Below are positions 27,851-37,032 of a stretch of DNA of 64,000 nt, piece after piece. The DNA is from Pseudomonas peli (GTDB lineage Bacteria > Pseudomonadota > Gammaproteobacteria > Pseudomonadales > Pseudomonadaceae), in assembly GCF_900099645.1 (NCBI RefSeq), contig NZ_FMTL01000004.1, positions 186,001 to 250,000 on the forward strand, written 5' to 3'. The translations under genes were made by a program, and so were the position numbers. Position 1 is the first letter of the stretch. Every line of letters begins with the position of its first letter. The notes under the pieces were generated by a model that worked only from the letters and a program-made list of their open reading frames with translations, had not been told where the DNA came from and did not search any database.

Positions 27851-28996
27851 TCAAGCCTGTGTCATCCACTTACGATGAGTGTGGATCGACATCAAAATCC
27901 CAAACCCTGCCAACAAGGTGATCAGCGAGGTGCCGCCATAGCTGATGAAGGGCAGCGGAACCCCCACCACCGGCAGCAGGCCGCTGACCATACCGATATT
28001 GACGAAGACATAAACGAAGAAAGTCATGGTGAGCGCGCCGGCGAGAAGCTTACCGAACAGCGTCTGCGCTTGCACGGTAATCACCAGGCCGCGCGCGATC
28101 AACAGCATGTACACCAGCAGTAACAAACACACGCCAACCAGGCCGAACTCTTCGGCCAACACGGCGATGATGAAGTCGGTGTGGCTCTCCGGCAGGAAGT
28201 CCAAGTGCGACTGGGTGCCTTGCAGCCAGCCCTTACCGAGCACACCGCCCGAACCAATCGCCGCCTTGGACTGGATGATGTTCCATCCACTGCCCAGCGG
28301 ATCGCTTTCCGGGTTGAGGAAGGTCAGCACGCGCTGCTTCTGGTACTGGTGCATGACGAAGAACCACATGCCAATGGCAATCGGCACCACCGCGGCCACC
28401 GCGCCAATCACCCAGCGCCACTGCAGGCCGGCGATAAATAGCACGAAGCCGCCGGAGGCAATGATCAGCAGTGAAGTACCCAGATCCGGCTGCACCAAAA
28501 TCAATCCAAATGGCACGATGATCATCGCCAGGCTGATGCAGATATGCTTGAGCCGCGGCGGCAAGCTGCGGTTGGACAGGTACCAGGCAATGGTTGCCGG
28601 CATGATGATCTTCATAAACTCCGAGGGCTGAAAGCGAATCACCCCGGGAATATTGATCCAGCGTGTGGCGCCCATGGCGTTGTGCCCCATGACGTCCACC
28701 ACCACCAGCAGCCCCACGCCACCGACATAGGCCAACGGCACCCAGCGCGCCATAAAACGCGGCTCGAACTGGGCAATGATAAACATGCCGACTAGGCCGA
28801 TGCCGAAGGAACTGGCCTGCTTCATCAGCAGATCAACGTTCTTACCACTGGCCGAATACAGAATAAACAGGCTGCCGGTGGCGAGAATCAGCAGCAGCAA
28901 CAGCAGAATGCCGTCGATATGCAGGCGCTGCAGGATGGTCGCCCGGCGACGCATCAGGTCTTCGGAGGACAGGTTGCGGTCAAAATTACTGTTCAT
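27851..28996 (-). CDS. rodA: SEDS peptidoglycan polymerase RodA
   Basis: 381 residues, ten hydrophobic segments, FTSW/RODA/SPOVE family. Seen: the ILYSASG motif early, FQPSEFMKI and a C-terminal PLPFISYGGTSL motif. Polymerises glycan with MrdA in the elongasome. Start overlaps the mrdA stop by 4 nt (ATGA). Confidence 0.97.
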   Translation of the reverse strand: MNSNFDRNLSSEDLMRRRATILQRLHIDGILLLLLLILATGSLFILYSASGKNVDLLMKQASSFGIGLVGMFIIAQFEPRFMARWVPLAYVGGVGLLVVVDVMGHNAMGATRWINIPGVIRFQPSEFMKIIMPATIAWYLSNRSLPPRLKHICISLAMIIVPFGLILVQPDLGTSLLIIASGGFVLFIAGLQWRWVIGAVAAVVPIAIGMWFFVMHQYQKQRVLTFLNPESDPLGSGWNIIQSKAAIGSGGVLGKGWLQGTQSHLDFLPESHTDFIIAVLAEEFGLVGVCLLLLVYMLLIARGLVITVQAQTLFGKLLAGALTMTFFVYVFVNIGMVSGLLPVVGVPLPFISYGGTSLITLLAGFGILMSIHTHRKWMTQA

Positions 28997-30882
28997 GGCG
29001 CAGCGACCTCAGCCGCCACTGGCGGAGCGTATTCGGCTTTCAACTGACCGCTTTCATCCAGCAACCACGCATCGATGACCTGCTTGACCACTGGCGCAGC
29101 CACCCCGGAGCCAGACTCGCCGTTTTCCACCATCACCGACACGGCAATCTGCGGGTTATCTGCCGGAGCAAATGCCACAAACAGCGCATGGTCACGGTGA
29201 CGCTCGGCAACCTTGCTGCGGTCGTATTTCTCCCCCTGCTTGATCGCCACCACCTGAGCGGTACCGCTCTTGCCGGCAATCCGGTACAACGCGGCATCGC
29301 CGACCTTGCGTGCGGTACCACGCGGGCCGTGCATGACCGACACCATGCCCTTGATACCGGCGTCCCAGAACTTCGGATCACGAAGCACGATATCCGGTAG
29401 TGGGTTGGGGTCTGTGGGAATGCGCCCCTGGATGGTCTTGGCCAGGTGCGGGCGAATCCACTTGCCGCGCGTGGCCATCAGTGCCGTGGCCTGTGCCAGT
29501 TGCAGCGGCGTGGTCTGCATATAGCCCTGACCGATACCGAGAATCAGCGTCTCGCCCGGGTACCAGGCCTGCCGGTAACGCGCGCGCTTCCAGTCCCGCG
29601 ACGGCATCAGCCCGGCGGTTTCTTCGAACATGTCCAGCGACACGCGCTGACCCAGCCCGAAACGGGTCATGTAGTCATGCATGCGGTCGATGCCCATCTT
29701 GTGCGCCAGCGAGTAAAAGTAGGTGTCGTTGGAGCGCATGATCGCGTAATCCATATCCACCGAGCCGTCGCCCGTGCGGTTCCAGTTGCGATATTTGTGG
29801 CTGTGGCCGGGCAACTGATAAAAGCCGGGGTCGAACACCCGAGTCTGCGGCGTGACTACGCCAGCATCCAGACCAGCCACCGCGACCATCGGCTTAATGG
29901 TCGAGCCGGGCGGATAGAGACCGCGCAATACGCGGTTGTATAGAGGACGGTCGATAGAATCGCGCAGGTCGGCGTAAGCCTTGAAGCCAATCCCGGTAAC
30001 GAAGGGGTTAGGGTCGAAACTTGGCTGACTGACCATCGCCAGCACCTCACCGGTCTGTGGCTGGATGGCCACAATCGCACCACGGCGACCAGCCAGGGCC
30101 TTTTCAGCGGCCTCCTGCAAGCGGATATCGAGGCTCAGCACGATGTCCTTGCCAGGCAGCGGGTCAGTACGTTTGAGCACGCGCAGCACACGGCCACGGG
30201 CGTTGGTTTCGACTTCCTCGTAACCCACTTCACCGTGCAGCTCGTCTTCATAGAAACGCTCGATACCGGTTTTGCCGATATGGTGCGTACCGCTGTAGGC
30301 CACCGGATCGAGTTCTTTCAGCTCTTTCTCGTTGATCCGCCCGACATAACCCACCGAATGGGCAAAATGCTCGCCCAGCGGGTAATGCCGCACCAGCTGC
30401 GCGGAGACCTCAACGCCAGGCAGACGGAACTGATTGATCGCGATACGGGCAATCTGCTCCTCGCTCAGCTCGAACAGCACCGGTACCGGCTCAAACGGTC
30501 GCCGCCCCTGACGCACACGCCGCTCAAACAGCGCGCGCTCATCCGGGCCCAGCTCCAGCACCTCGACAATCACGTCGAGCACCTGCGGCCAGTCGCCGGC
30601 GCGTTCGCGGGTCAGGGTCAGGCTAAAGCTTGGCCGGTTATCAGCGATGATCACCCCGTTGCGGTCGTAGATCAGCCCACGGTTTGGCGGGATCGGCTGC
30701 ACGTGGATGCGGTTGTTTTCCGCCAGGGTGGTGTGGTGCTCAAACTGCACCACCTGCAGGTAATACATGCGCGCCACGAGTACCGAGGTCAGCAACAAAA
30801 CCACCACAGCACCAACCACCGCGCGTTTGCGGATCAGGCGGCCGTCTTTCTCGTGGTCTTTGAGGCGGATTGGTTGCGGCAT
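28993..30882 (-). CDS. mrdA: Penicillin-binding protein 2 (elongation transpeptidase)
   Basis: 629 residues. Single N-terminal membrane helix, PBP dimerisation region, transpeptidase with SxxK (GSTIKP), SxN (RSNDTY) and KSGTAQ motifs. Cross-links lateral wall glycan together with RodA. Normal length for PBP2. Followed directly by rodA, preceded 13 nt upstream by rlmH. Confidence 0.97.
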   Translation of the reverse strand: MPQPIRLKDHEKDGRLIRKRAVVGAVVVLLLTSVLVARMYYLQVVQFEHHTTLAENNRIHVQPIPPNRGLIYDRNGVIIADNRPSFSLTLTRERAGDWPQVLDVIVEVLELGPDERALFERRVRQGRRPFEPVPVLFELSEEQIARIAINQFRLPGVEVSAQLVRHYPLGEHFAHSVGYVGRINEKELKELDPVAYSGTHHIGKTGIERFYEDELHGEVGYEEVETNARGRVLRVLKRTDPLPGKDIVLSLDIRLQEAAEKALAGRRGAIVAIQPQTGEVLAMVSQPSFDPNPFVTGIGFKAYADLRDSIDRPLYNRVLRGLYPPGSTIKPMVAVAGLDAGVVTPQTRVFDPGFYQLPGHSHKYRNWNRTGDGSVDMDYAIMRSNDTYFYSLAHKMGIDRMHDYMTRFGLGQRVSLDMFEETAGLMPSRDWKRARYRQAWYPGETLILGIGQGYMQTTPLQLAQATALMATRGKWIRPHLAKTIQGRIPTDPNPLPDIVLRDPKFWDAGIKGMVSVMHGPRGTARKVGDAALYRIAGKSGTAQVVAIKQGEKYDRSKVAERHRDHALFVAFAPADNPQIAVSVMVENGESGSGVAAPVVKQVIDAWLLDESGQLKAEYAPPVAAEVAAP

Positions 30883-30895
30883 CGATGGCTGCTAG

Positions 30896-31363
30896 TTATT
30901 TGTGGTAAGGGTGGCCGGACAACACGGTCCAGGCACGGTACATCTGTTCGCCGATCAGAATCCGCACCAAGGGGTGCGGCAGGGTCAGCGGCGACAACGA
31001 CCAGCGCTGCTCACTGCGCGCCTGCACCTCAGGTGCCAGCCCTTCCGGGCCGCCGACCATCAGGTTGACGGTGCGCGCATCCAGGCGCCACTTGTCGAAC
31101 TCGACCGCCAGCTGCTCGGTGCTCCAGGGTCGCCCTTCGACTTCCAGGGTGACAATGCGTTCCCCAGGCTGCACCTTAGCCAGCATGGCCTCGCCTTCCT
31201 GGCGGATCATTCGCGCCACATCGGCATTCTTGCCGCGCGTGGTCAGCGGAATTTCCACCAACTCCAGGGACAACTCGCTGGGCATGCGCTTGGCATATTC
31301 CTGCCAGCCCTCTTCCACCCAACGCGGCATCCGCGAGCCGACGGCGATCAGTTTGATCCGCAC
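30896..31363 (-). CDS. rlmH: 23S rRNA pseudouridine-1915 N3-methyltransferase
   Basis: 155 residues, exactly the family length. SPOUT-fold methyltransferase with the SAM-binding knot MVGGPEGLAPEV and the C-terminal LIGEQMYRAWTVLSGHPYHK. Methylates Psi1915 of helix 69. Gap of 12 nt to rsfS. Confidence 0.97.
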   Translation of the reverse strand: MRIKLIAVGSRMPRWVEEGWQEYAKRMPSELSLELVEIPLTTRGKNADVARMIRQEGEAMLAKVQPGERIVTLEVEGRPWSTEQLAVEFDKWRLDARTVNLMVGGPEGLAPEVQARSEQRWSLSPLTLPHPLVRILIGEQMYRAWTVLSGHPYHK

Positions 31364-31375
31364 CGCTACGCGTCC

Positions 31376-31765
31376 TTATTCCTGCTCTGGGCCCGGCTCG
31401 GCGCTGAACTGCGCACGGCTCTGCTCAGCACCTTGCCACAGACGCTCAAGGTCATAGAACTGGCGAGCTGTCGGCAGCATCACGTGAACCACGATGTCGC
31501 CGAGGTCGAGCAGTGCCCACTCGCCGGTATCCATGCCTTCAGTGCCGATTGGGCGTACGCCCTGCTCCTTGACCTTCTCCAGCACGTTGTCGACCAGCGA
31601 CTTAACGTGACGGCTAGAGGTGCCGCTGGCGATCAGCATGAAATCGGTGATGCTGGTTTTGCCGCGCACGTCGATGGTGGTGATGTCCTGCGCCTTGATT
31701 TCTTCCAGAGCGCTGATGGCCAATTTGACCAGATCTTCGCTCTGCATTTTGCTTGCGTTCGTCAT
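31376..31765 (-). CDS. rsfS: Ribosomal silencing factor RsfS
   Basis: 129 residues. Binds uL14 and blocks subunit joining in starvation. Seen: DLVKLAISALEEIKAQDIT, SRHVKSLVDNV, GEWALLDLGDIVVHVM, the core of the RsfS/Iojap fold, and a Gln/Glu-rich C-terminal tail. The open frame extends upstream into nadD; the ATG at 31765 was chosen on family length. Confidence 0.96.
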   Translation of the reverse strand: MTNASKMQSEDLVKLAISALEEIKAQDITTIDVRGKTSITDFMLIASGTSSRHVKSLVDNVLEKVKEQGVRPIGTEGMDTGEWALLDLGDIVVHVMLPTARQFYDLERLWQGAEQSRAQFSAEPGPEQE

Positions 31766-31787
31766 AACTAACTCGTTTGCCTCGTGT

Positions 31788-32462
31788 TCAATTCGCGCCA
31801 CGGTACAGTCCGTGGGCATGGATATAGGCCAGTACCGCGTCAGGCACCAGAAAACGGGCCGACTTTCCGCTCGCCAGTAGCGAACGGATCTGGGTAGCCG
31901 ACACCGCCAGAGGTGTCTGCCAGATAAAAGCAATCTGCCCACTCGGCCCACTCAGGGCCGATGGGGCACTCACACTGCGCGCCGCCAACAGATTGCGCAG
32001 CGCCTCGGGCGCTTCACTGTCGGCATCCGGCCGTTGCAGCACCAGAATATGGCAGTGCTGCAGCAACTCATCCCAACGCTGCCAACTGGGTAAACCGCAG
32101 AAGGCATCCCAGCCCAGCAGCAGAAACAGCTGATCATCCACTGCCAACTCACTGCGCAACGACTCCAGGGTGTCAATGCTGTAGGACGGTTTGTCGCGTT
32201 GCAGCTCGCGATCATCCACCTGCAGCACCCCGGCATCGGCTACCGCCAACCTGACCATGGCCAGGCGATCCTCGGCACTGACCTCCGGTGCGCTGCGGTG
32301 CGGCGGCCGCGCGCTGGGGATCAGACGCAACTCATCCAACTGCAGCGCATCGGCCACTTCAACAGCGCTGCGCAGATGGCCGATATGCACCGGATTAAAG
32401 GTGCCGCCTAGCAGACCGATGCGTCGGGCGTCGGTACGTCGGTCGCCGCTGGGCTTGGCCAT
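31788..32462 (-). CDS. nadD: Nicotinate-nucleotide adenylyltransferase NadD
   Basis: 224 residues; makes nicotinate adenine dinucleotide in NAD synthesis. Seen: GGTFNPVHIGHL (HxGH class motif) and the C-terminal SATQIRSLLASG motif. ATG overlaps the proA stop by one base (TGATG). Confidence 0.96.
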   Translation of the reverse strand: MAKPSGDRRTDARRIGLLGGTFNPVHIGHLRSAVEVADALQLDELRLIPSARPPHRSAPEVSAEDRLAMVRLAVADAGVLQVDDRELQRDKPSYSIDTLESLRSELAVDDQLFLLLGWDAFCGLPSWQRWDELLQHCHILVLQRPDADSEAPEALRNLLAARSVSAPSALSGPSGQIAFIWQTPLAVSATQIRSLLASGKSARFLVPDAVLAYIHAHGLYRGAN

Positions 32463-33727
32463 CAGGTACGAATGTGTCCGTCGCCAAACACCACGTACTT
32501 CTCGCTGGTCAGCCCATCCAGGCCGACCGGGCCACGGGCGTGCAGTTTGTCGGTGGAAATACCGATCTCCGCGCCCAGGCCGTATTCAAAACCATCGGCG
32601 AAACGGGTCGACGCGTTGACCATCACCGAGGCGGAATCCACTTCGGTCAGGAAACGCCGCGCATCACTGAAGTTCTCGGTGATGATCGCGTCGGTGTGCT
32701 GCGAGCCGTAATGGTTGATGTGCTCGATGGCCGCATCCAGCGAGTCGACGATGCGAATCGCCAGAATCGGCGCGTTGTATTCGGCAAACCAGTCGTCTTC
32801 GCTCGCTTCCAGCACGTCGCTGCCTAGGAGCGCGCGGGTCGCAGCGTCGCCACGCAGTTCAACACCTTTGTCGCGGTAGATCGCCGCCAGCGGCGGCAAC
32901 ACCTTGTCAGCCACCGCGGCATGCACCAGCAGGGTTTCCATGGCGTTGCACGGCGAGTAGCGATGGGTCTTGGCGTTGTCGGCAACGCGAATCGCCTTGT
33001 CGAGGTCGGCGGCGACGTCGATATAGACGTGGCATACGCCATCCAGATGTTTGATCACCGGCACCTTGGCGTCACGGCTGATGCGCTCGATCAGGCCCTT
33101 GCCGCCACGCGGCACAATCACGTCAACAAATTCCGGCATGGTGATCAGCGCACCAACGGCGGCACGATCAGTGGTTTCCACCACCTGCACGGCGCTTGCG
33201 GGCAAACCGGCTTCAGCCAGACCGAGCTGAATGCAACGAGCAATCGCCTGATTGGAATGAATGGCCTCGGAGCCGCCACGCAGGATGGTGGCGTTACCGG
33301 ACTTCAGGCACAGGCTGGCGGCGTCGATGGTCACGTTCGGCCGAGACTCATAGATGATGCCGATTACGCCGAGCGGCACGCGCATCTTGCCAACCTGAAT
33401 ACCCGACTGCAGGTAACGCATATCGCGGATCTCGCCGATCGGATCAGGCAGCGTGGCGACCTGACGCAGACCTTCGATCATGCTGTCGATCACTGCCGGC
33501 GTCAGCGCCAGACGGTCAACCATGGCAGGCTCCAGACCATTGGCACGCGCGGCGGCCAGGTCCAGCTCGTTGGCGGCGGTCAAATCGCTACGGGCCGCAT
33601 CCAGCGCGGCGGCGGCGGCCTGCAGGGCACGATTCTTCTGCGCGGTACTGGCGCGCGCCAGCACGCGTGAAGCGCTGCGGGCGGCCTGTCCCAGGCGGGT
33701 CATATAGTCGAGCACGGACTCAGTCAT
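32462..33727 (-). CDS. proA: Gamma-glutamyl phosphate reductase
   Basis: 421 residues; second step of proline synthesis. Seen: the catalytic Cys in YSPCNAMETLLVH, the PLGVIGIIYESRPNVT cofactor region and C-terminal GLDGLTSEKYVV. The frame is open upstream to 33859, but the ATG at 33727 gives the normal N-terminus. First gene of the long minus-strand cluster; its promoter must lie in 33728-33991. Confidence 0.96.
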   Translation of the reverse strand: MTESVLDYMTRLGQAARSASRVLARASTAQKNRALQAAAAALDAARSDLTAANELDLAAARANGLEPAMVDRLALTPAVIDSMIEGLRQVATLPDPIGEIRDMRYLQSGIQVGKMRVPLGVIGIIYESRPNVTIDAASLCLKSGNATILRGGSEAIHSNQAIARCIQLGLAEAGLPASAVQVVETTDRAAVGALITMPEFVDVIVPRGGKGLIERISRDAKVPVIKHLDGVCHVYIDVAADLDKAIRVADNAKTHRYSPCNAMETLLVHAAVADKVLPPLAAIYRDKGVELRGDAATRALLGSDVLEASEDDWFAEYNAPILAIRIVDSLDAAIEHINHYGSQHTDAIITENFSDARRFLTEVDSASVMVNASTRFADGFEYGLGAEIGISTDKLHARGPVGLDGLTSEKYVVFGDGHIRT

Positions 33728-33913
33728 GGTCTTGGCAGGTCTGGCGGTTGAAAAAAGTCGCTGAGTATAACGGTCGCGCCGCTCCACGCCCAGCGCTGCG
33801 CGGCGGACGGTAGACACTGCGTTCGCCACAACCCGCGGTAACGCCGCCAAGCCCCACACAGCAAGCCACCGGAAGAAACAGTGACATCACGGACCATCAG
33901 CCGCCCGAAGGTT

Positions 33914-33944
33914 AGGTAAACAAAAACCGTCCGAATGTTTACCT
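33914..33944. promoter_or_regulatory. Inverted repeat in the proA / hydrolase divergent region
   Basis: AGGTAAAC (33914-33921) and GTTTACCT (33937-33944), perfect 8-bp arms with a 15-nt spacer, in the 264-bp gap between divergent genes and about 50 bp before the hydrolase start. Looks like a dimer operator; the protein that binds it is unknown. Confidence 0.45.
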
Positions 33945-33991
33945 TGCCATCACAAGCAAGACAGGCGGCCGACCGCCGGGGTGGGATCAGC

Positions 33992-35224
33992 ATGCATTAC
34001 CGTACCGACTACTGCGCCGCACAACTTAACGAAGCCCCACAGGTGCTGCATATCGGCGACCTGCGCCTGCACTACCAGGCCTACGCCTGCCGCAGCCACG
34101 ACACTCGCCCGCCCGTATTGCTGTTGGGCGGCGCATTCCAGAGCTTTCGCTCGTTTGCCGCCGAAGTCAGCGAGCTGCTCGGCGAACACCCGGTGATCCT
34201 GCTCGACTTGCCCAGCCAGGGCGGCAACCTGCAGCTGGTGCCCGACCTGAGCCTGGAGCAACTGGCCGACCTGATCGCCGCCTTCGCCGAGGAGCTCAAC
34301 CTGCCGCCGTTGATGCCCATCGGCCTGTCCTACGGCTCAGCTTTGGCCGCGCTGTTTGCCGCGCGTCACCCCGAGCGCTGCGCCCGTGTGCTGCTGGCCG
34401 GGATCACCGCCTTCGGCCGCCCCGGCGCGCGCCTGCTGCTGCAGGAAGGCCTGGCGCTACTTGCAGAAGGGCGTTGCGAGGCCTTTGCCCATGGCGCGTT
34501 GACCGGCCTGCTCAACCCTTTGCGCCTGGAACAGACCGGCGTAGCCCCGGTATTTCGCAAGGCATTGCTGCGGCAGATCCAGCGACTGTCAGCCGCCGAT
34601 ATCGAGCGCTACCGGCAGAACAGCCAGCGCCTGCTGGATTTTCAGGGATTTCACGCGCACCCCAGCTGCCCGACCCTGGTGCTGGCCGGCGAATATGACC
34701 ACTTCACCCAACCCTGGGAGCACGCGCACTTTGCTGCCGCCTGCGCCCAGGCCAGCTGCGCGCTGATTCACAACGCTGACCACCTGGCCCAGTTTGAACA
34801 GCGCGACGCCTGCGCCAGCCTGTACAACCCGTTCCTGCGCGGCGACGCCCTACCGAGCCGCAGCCCGGGCAGCAGTCTGCTGAGCAACCCGCAGCTGCTG
34901 CATCTGGAAAAACGCCATGAGCCGCGCCTGCCGCCCAGCCAGCGCCAAGCGCGCCTGCAACATGCCGAGGGTGGCGAATGGGCCGTGGAGATCAGCGAAC
35001 TGGGTTTCTTCGGCGGGCTGTTGCAGGCAGATCTGCCGGCGATACGCGGCACCCGTGGCTGGCAATTGCGGTGCAAGGACCTTCCCGCCCAGCCCCTGCT
35101 ACCCCTGCGTCAGGATCAGAACGGCCTGGCCTTCGTCTTCCCGCACAGCGATCAGCAGGCCAGCAAGGCGCTGGAAAGCCAATTCCAGCCACAACAGGCA
35201 CTCCCTACTGCGGCCTGCGCCTAA
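33992..35224 (+). CDS. RhlA-like alpha/beta hydrolase with PilZ-like C-terminal domain
   Basis: 410 residues. Residues about 20-285 form an alpha/beta hydrolase: nucleophile S113 in GLSYGSA, likely acid D236 (GEYDHF) and H264 (NADHLAQF). The DLPSQGGNLQ stretch resembles the DLPFAGQS region of RhlA, the enzyme making hydroxyalkanoyloxy-alkanoates for rhamnolipid. Residues about 310-385 look like a PilZ domain: Arg pair (R318, R321) followed by ExSxxG (E333, S335, G338) where PilZ has D/NxSxxG. No rhl genes nearby. The ATG at 33992 is preferred to one at 33935, which lacks a ribosome site and lies in the palindrome. Substrate unknown. Confidence 0.75.
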   Translation: MHYRTDYCAAQLNEAPQVLHIGDLRLHYQAYACRSHDTRPPVLLLGGAFQSFRSFAAEVSELLGEHPVILLDLPSQGGNLQLVPDLSLEQLADLIAAFAEELNLPPLMPIGLSYGSALAALFAARHPERCARVLLAGITAFGRPGARLLLQEGLALLAEGRCEAFAHGALTGLLNPLRLEQTGVAPVFRKALLRQIQRLSAADIERYRQNSQRLLDFQGFHAHPSCPTLVLAGEYDHFTQPWEHAHFAAACAQASCALIHNADHLAQFEQRDACASLYNPFLRGDALPSRSPGSSLLSNPQLLHLEKRHEPRLPPSQRQARLQHAEGGEWAVEISELGFFGGLLQADLPAIRGTRGWQLRCKDLPAQPLLPLRQDQNGLAFVFPHSDQQASKALESQFQPQQALPTAACA

Positions 35225-35350
35225 ATCGGTGGATTGCTCACATTTCAGCCCAACACTACACAACGAGAAATCACCAAAACTTATAAAGGGCTATCCCTCC
35301 AGCCCCTCACCAAGTTTCAAATAGCAACGGATGAACAAAGCACTATGCCG

Positions 35351-35848
35351 TTACTCAGATGCCGGCCTCATTTTAAGGCAGGCCATTCCGGATGGACGGA
35401 GATTGAATTGCTTGAGATCCAAAGGCACTCGCTCTCCGCTATCGAGAACCCTCTGCCCGCTTACAGTGCAATAGTCCTTGCCTGGCAAAATGCCCAACAA
35501 GCCGCCCTGCTTTTCAACAAAAGAACCTGCTCGCAAAACGTATTTGGCATTTTGCTCGGGGACGAATGAAAAAATCAGATTGCAGTATGAATTCCCATAT
35601 CGCTCTTCCAGAGCCATAAAAGCATTTTCACCCGCATGAATCCTTGCCCCTGCGCCAAGTACCGAAGTGCCCGCAAAGCAGCCATTCTCATCCATATTGA
35701 ATACGACAAACCTAGAAACAGCGCTAACCACTTCGACTTCAGCAGAAGGCTGACCTTCAGTCGGAAAGGTATAGGGCTTATTGCCCAAGCGATCCATAAA
35801 TGAACAACCACCTAGCAAAACAAACAAGACCATTAAACTGATACGCAT
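35351..35848 (-). CDS. Hypothetical lipoprotein
   Basis: 165 residues with a clear lipobox (MRISLMVLFVLLGGCS). The mature part has five further Cys and no domain I recognise. It is AT-richer than the core genes and is the first gene of the low-GC island between the hydrolase and the methyltransferase. By position it may be an accessory or immunity lipoprotein of the decayed toxin locus, which is inference only. Confidence 0.6.
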   Translation of the reverse strand: MRISLMVLFVLLGGCSFMDRLGNKPYTFPTEGQPSAEVEVVSAVSRFVVFNMDENGCFAGTSVLGAGARIHAGENAFMALEERYGNSYCNLIFSFVPEQNAKYVLRAGSFVEKQGGLLGILPGKDYCTVSGQRVLDSGERVPLDLKQFNLRPSGMACLKMRPASE

Positions 35849-35975
35849 ATTTCCCCCATATAAAAATTGCTACAAGCGCGGCAAGCTCAAGAAAAATTTA
35901 ATTTGCAATCTGCTGCCTGACAGAGACCAACACAAGACCTAACTAGGTTCACACTGTCATCAAACACACACCTAA

Positions 35976-36881
35976 CTAACGCCTAAACAATCTCGAAAGC
36001 CAGTGCTTTTTCTCGGTAACAGCCGAGTTATTCGGAGTCTCAATCGTGGGAACAATATCTGCTCTTACAGGGTGTGTACTCGGACCGTTAGGGCGCAGCA
36101 AATCTCCGGGATAGTGCTCATGACCCAGACACAGACGATCGTCTAGACCAAAGGCTTTTACTGCAGCGACCGCCTCCTCACACCAGCGCCCGAAGTAAGC
36201 GCCACCCTCGAAGTTCGTATCGCCGTACTTGTACCAGTAAGGATGTGAATACGGCACGGTCTGCTTGGCACGGCACGACCTAGCTCCCGTACCAAGCTCC
36301 TTGTACCAGTGCGTCACAAACGCCTTGAGGCTTTCAGCCTGTTTAGCTGGCGGCGCATCAATAGCCGCCAGCAAACGTGCGTAGGGCTTGCGATAGCAAA
36401 GCTCTGTCCCGACTTTGCGGCTTGGCGTACGGGTGGCAATGATTCGATCAAGCAAAACATCCTCACCCTCGTTGCCAATCAAGGCCACCAAGCGATTCCA
36501 CTGCTCATCGGGAATTTCCAGCGCCAAGGCCAACCCCACCAGCCAAAAACAGATGATGTAGTGATCGAGGTTAACTACCCAGGCATGACGGGTATATTGC
36601 TGCTCCTGCGTCCAGACTTCCGCACCTAGCCGCTCGGCCTCCTCCCAAGCGTCCAGCAGCGCAGGAAAATATCTAGGCAGTTCGGAAATAGCATCGCCTC
36701 GGGAGTAGCGGCGAAACATCTGATGCCAGTTTTTTTGTGCCAGTTGAAACACATACTGCGGCTCATAATCTGAATTTTTCGCTGGAGTCAATCTAACTTC
36801 TTCTACCTTATTGAATCGATCTTCTGCATATAAAACCCACTCATCCCAATACACCAACCCACCCATTACATCCCGAATCAC
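35976..36881 (-). CDS. PoNi-type immunity protein (DUF1910/DUF1911)
   Basis: 301 residues, alpha-helical. The C-terminal half carries the DUF1911 (PoNi_C) pattern: KAFVTHWYKELG, then GAYFGRWCEEAVAAVKAFGL, then HEHYPGDLLR. Such proteins neutralise PoNe-type DNase toxins delivered between cells. No PoNe toxin gene is in the window, so it looks like an orphan immunity gene. The GTG at 36881 is used because GGGGG lies about 6 nt upstream; ATG at 36866 is the alternative. AT-richer than the core genome. Confidence 0.72.
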   Translation of the reverse strand: MIRDVMGGLVYWDEWVLYAEDRFNKVEEVRLTPAKNSDYEPQYVFQLAQKNWHQMFRRYSRGDAISELPRYFPALLDAWEEAERLGAEVWTQEQQYTRHAWVVNLDHYIICFWLVGLALALEIPDEQWNRLVALIGNEGEDVLLDRIIATRTPSRKVGTELCYRKPYARLLAAIDAPPAKQAESLKAFVTHWYKELGTGARSCRAKQTVPYSHPYWYKYGDTNFEGGAYFGRWCEEAVAAVKAFGLDDRLCLGHEHYPGDLLRPNGPSTHPVRADIVPTIETPNNSAVTEKKHWLSRLFRR

Positions 36882-36882
36882 T

Positions 36883-37005
36883 TTATACCCCCATCAACTT
36901 CGACGCCTGCTCGGGATCAAGAATGAATTTTCCATTTCTATCCAGCAATCCAACTGCCAATAAGGGGCAAACCACGATTATTCATAATAAAACCACGACC
37001 GACAC
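36883..37005 (-). pseudogene. Possible small membrane-protein gene broken by an in-frame TGA
   Basis: A strong AGGAGG (37010-37015) lies 4 nt before a GTG at 37005. From there 41 codons run to TAA at 36883, interrupted only by TGA at codon 8 (36982-36984). Reading TGA as Trp gives a hydrophobic N-terminus (MSVVVLL-x-IIVVCPLLAVG) and a polar tail DRNGKFILDPEQASKLMGV. It ends 1 nt before the PoNi start. Could be a decayed gene or chance; the coding-like tail and perfect ribosome site argue for the former. Confidence 0.3.
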
Positions 37006-37032
37006 ATTACCTCCTAAGCTGGCTGCCGAATT

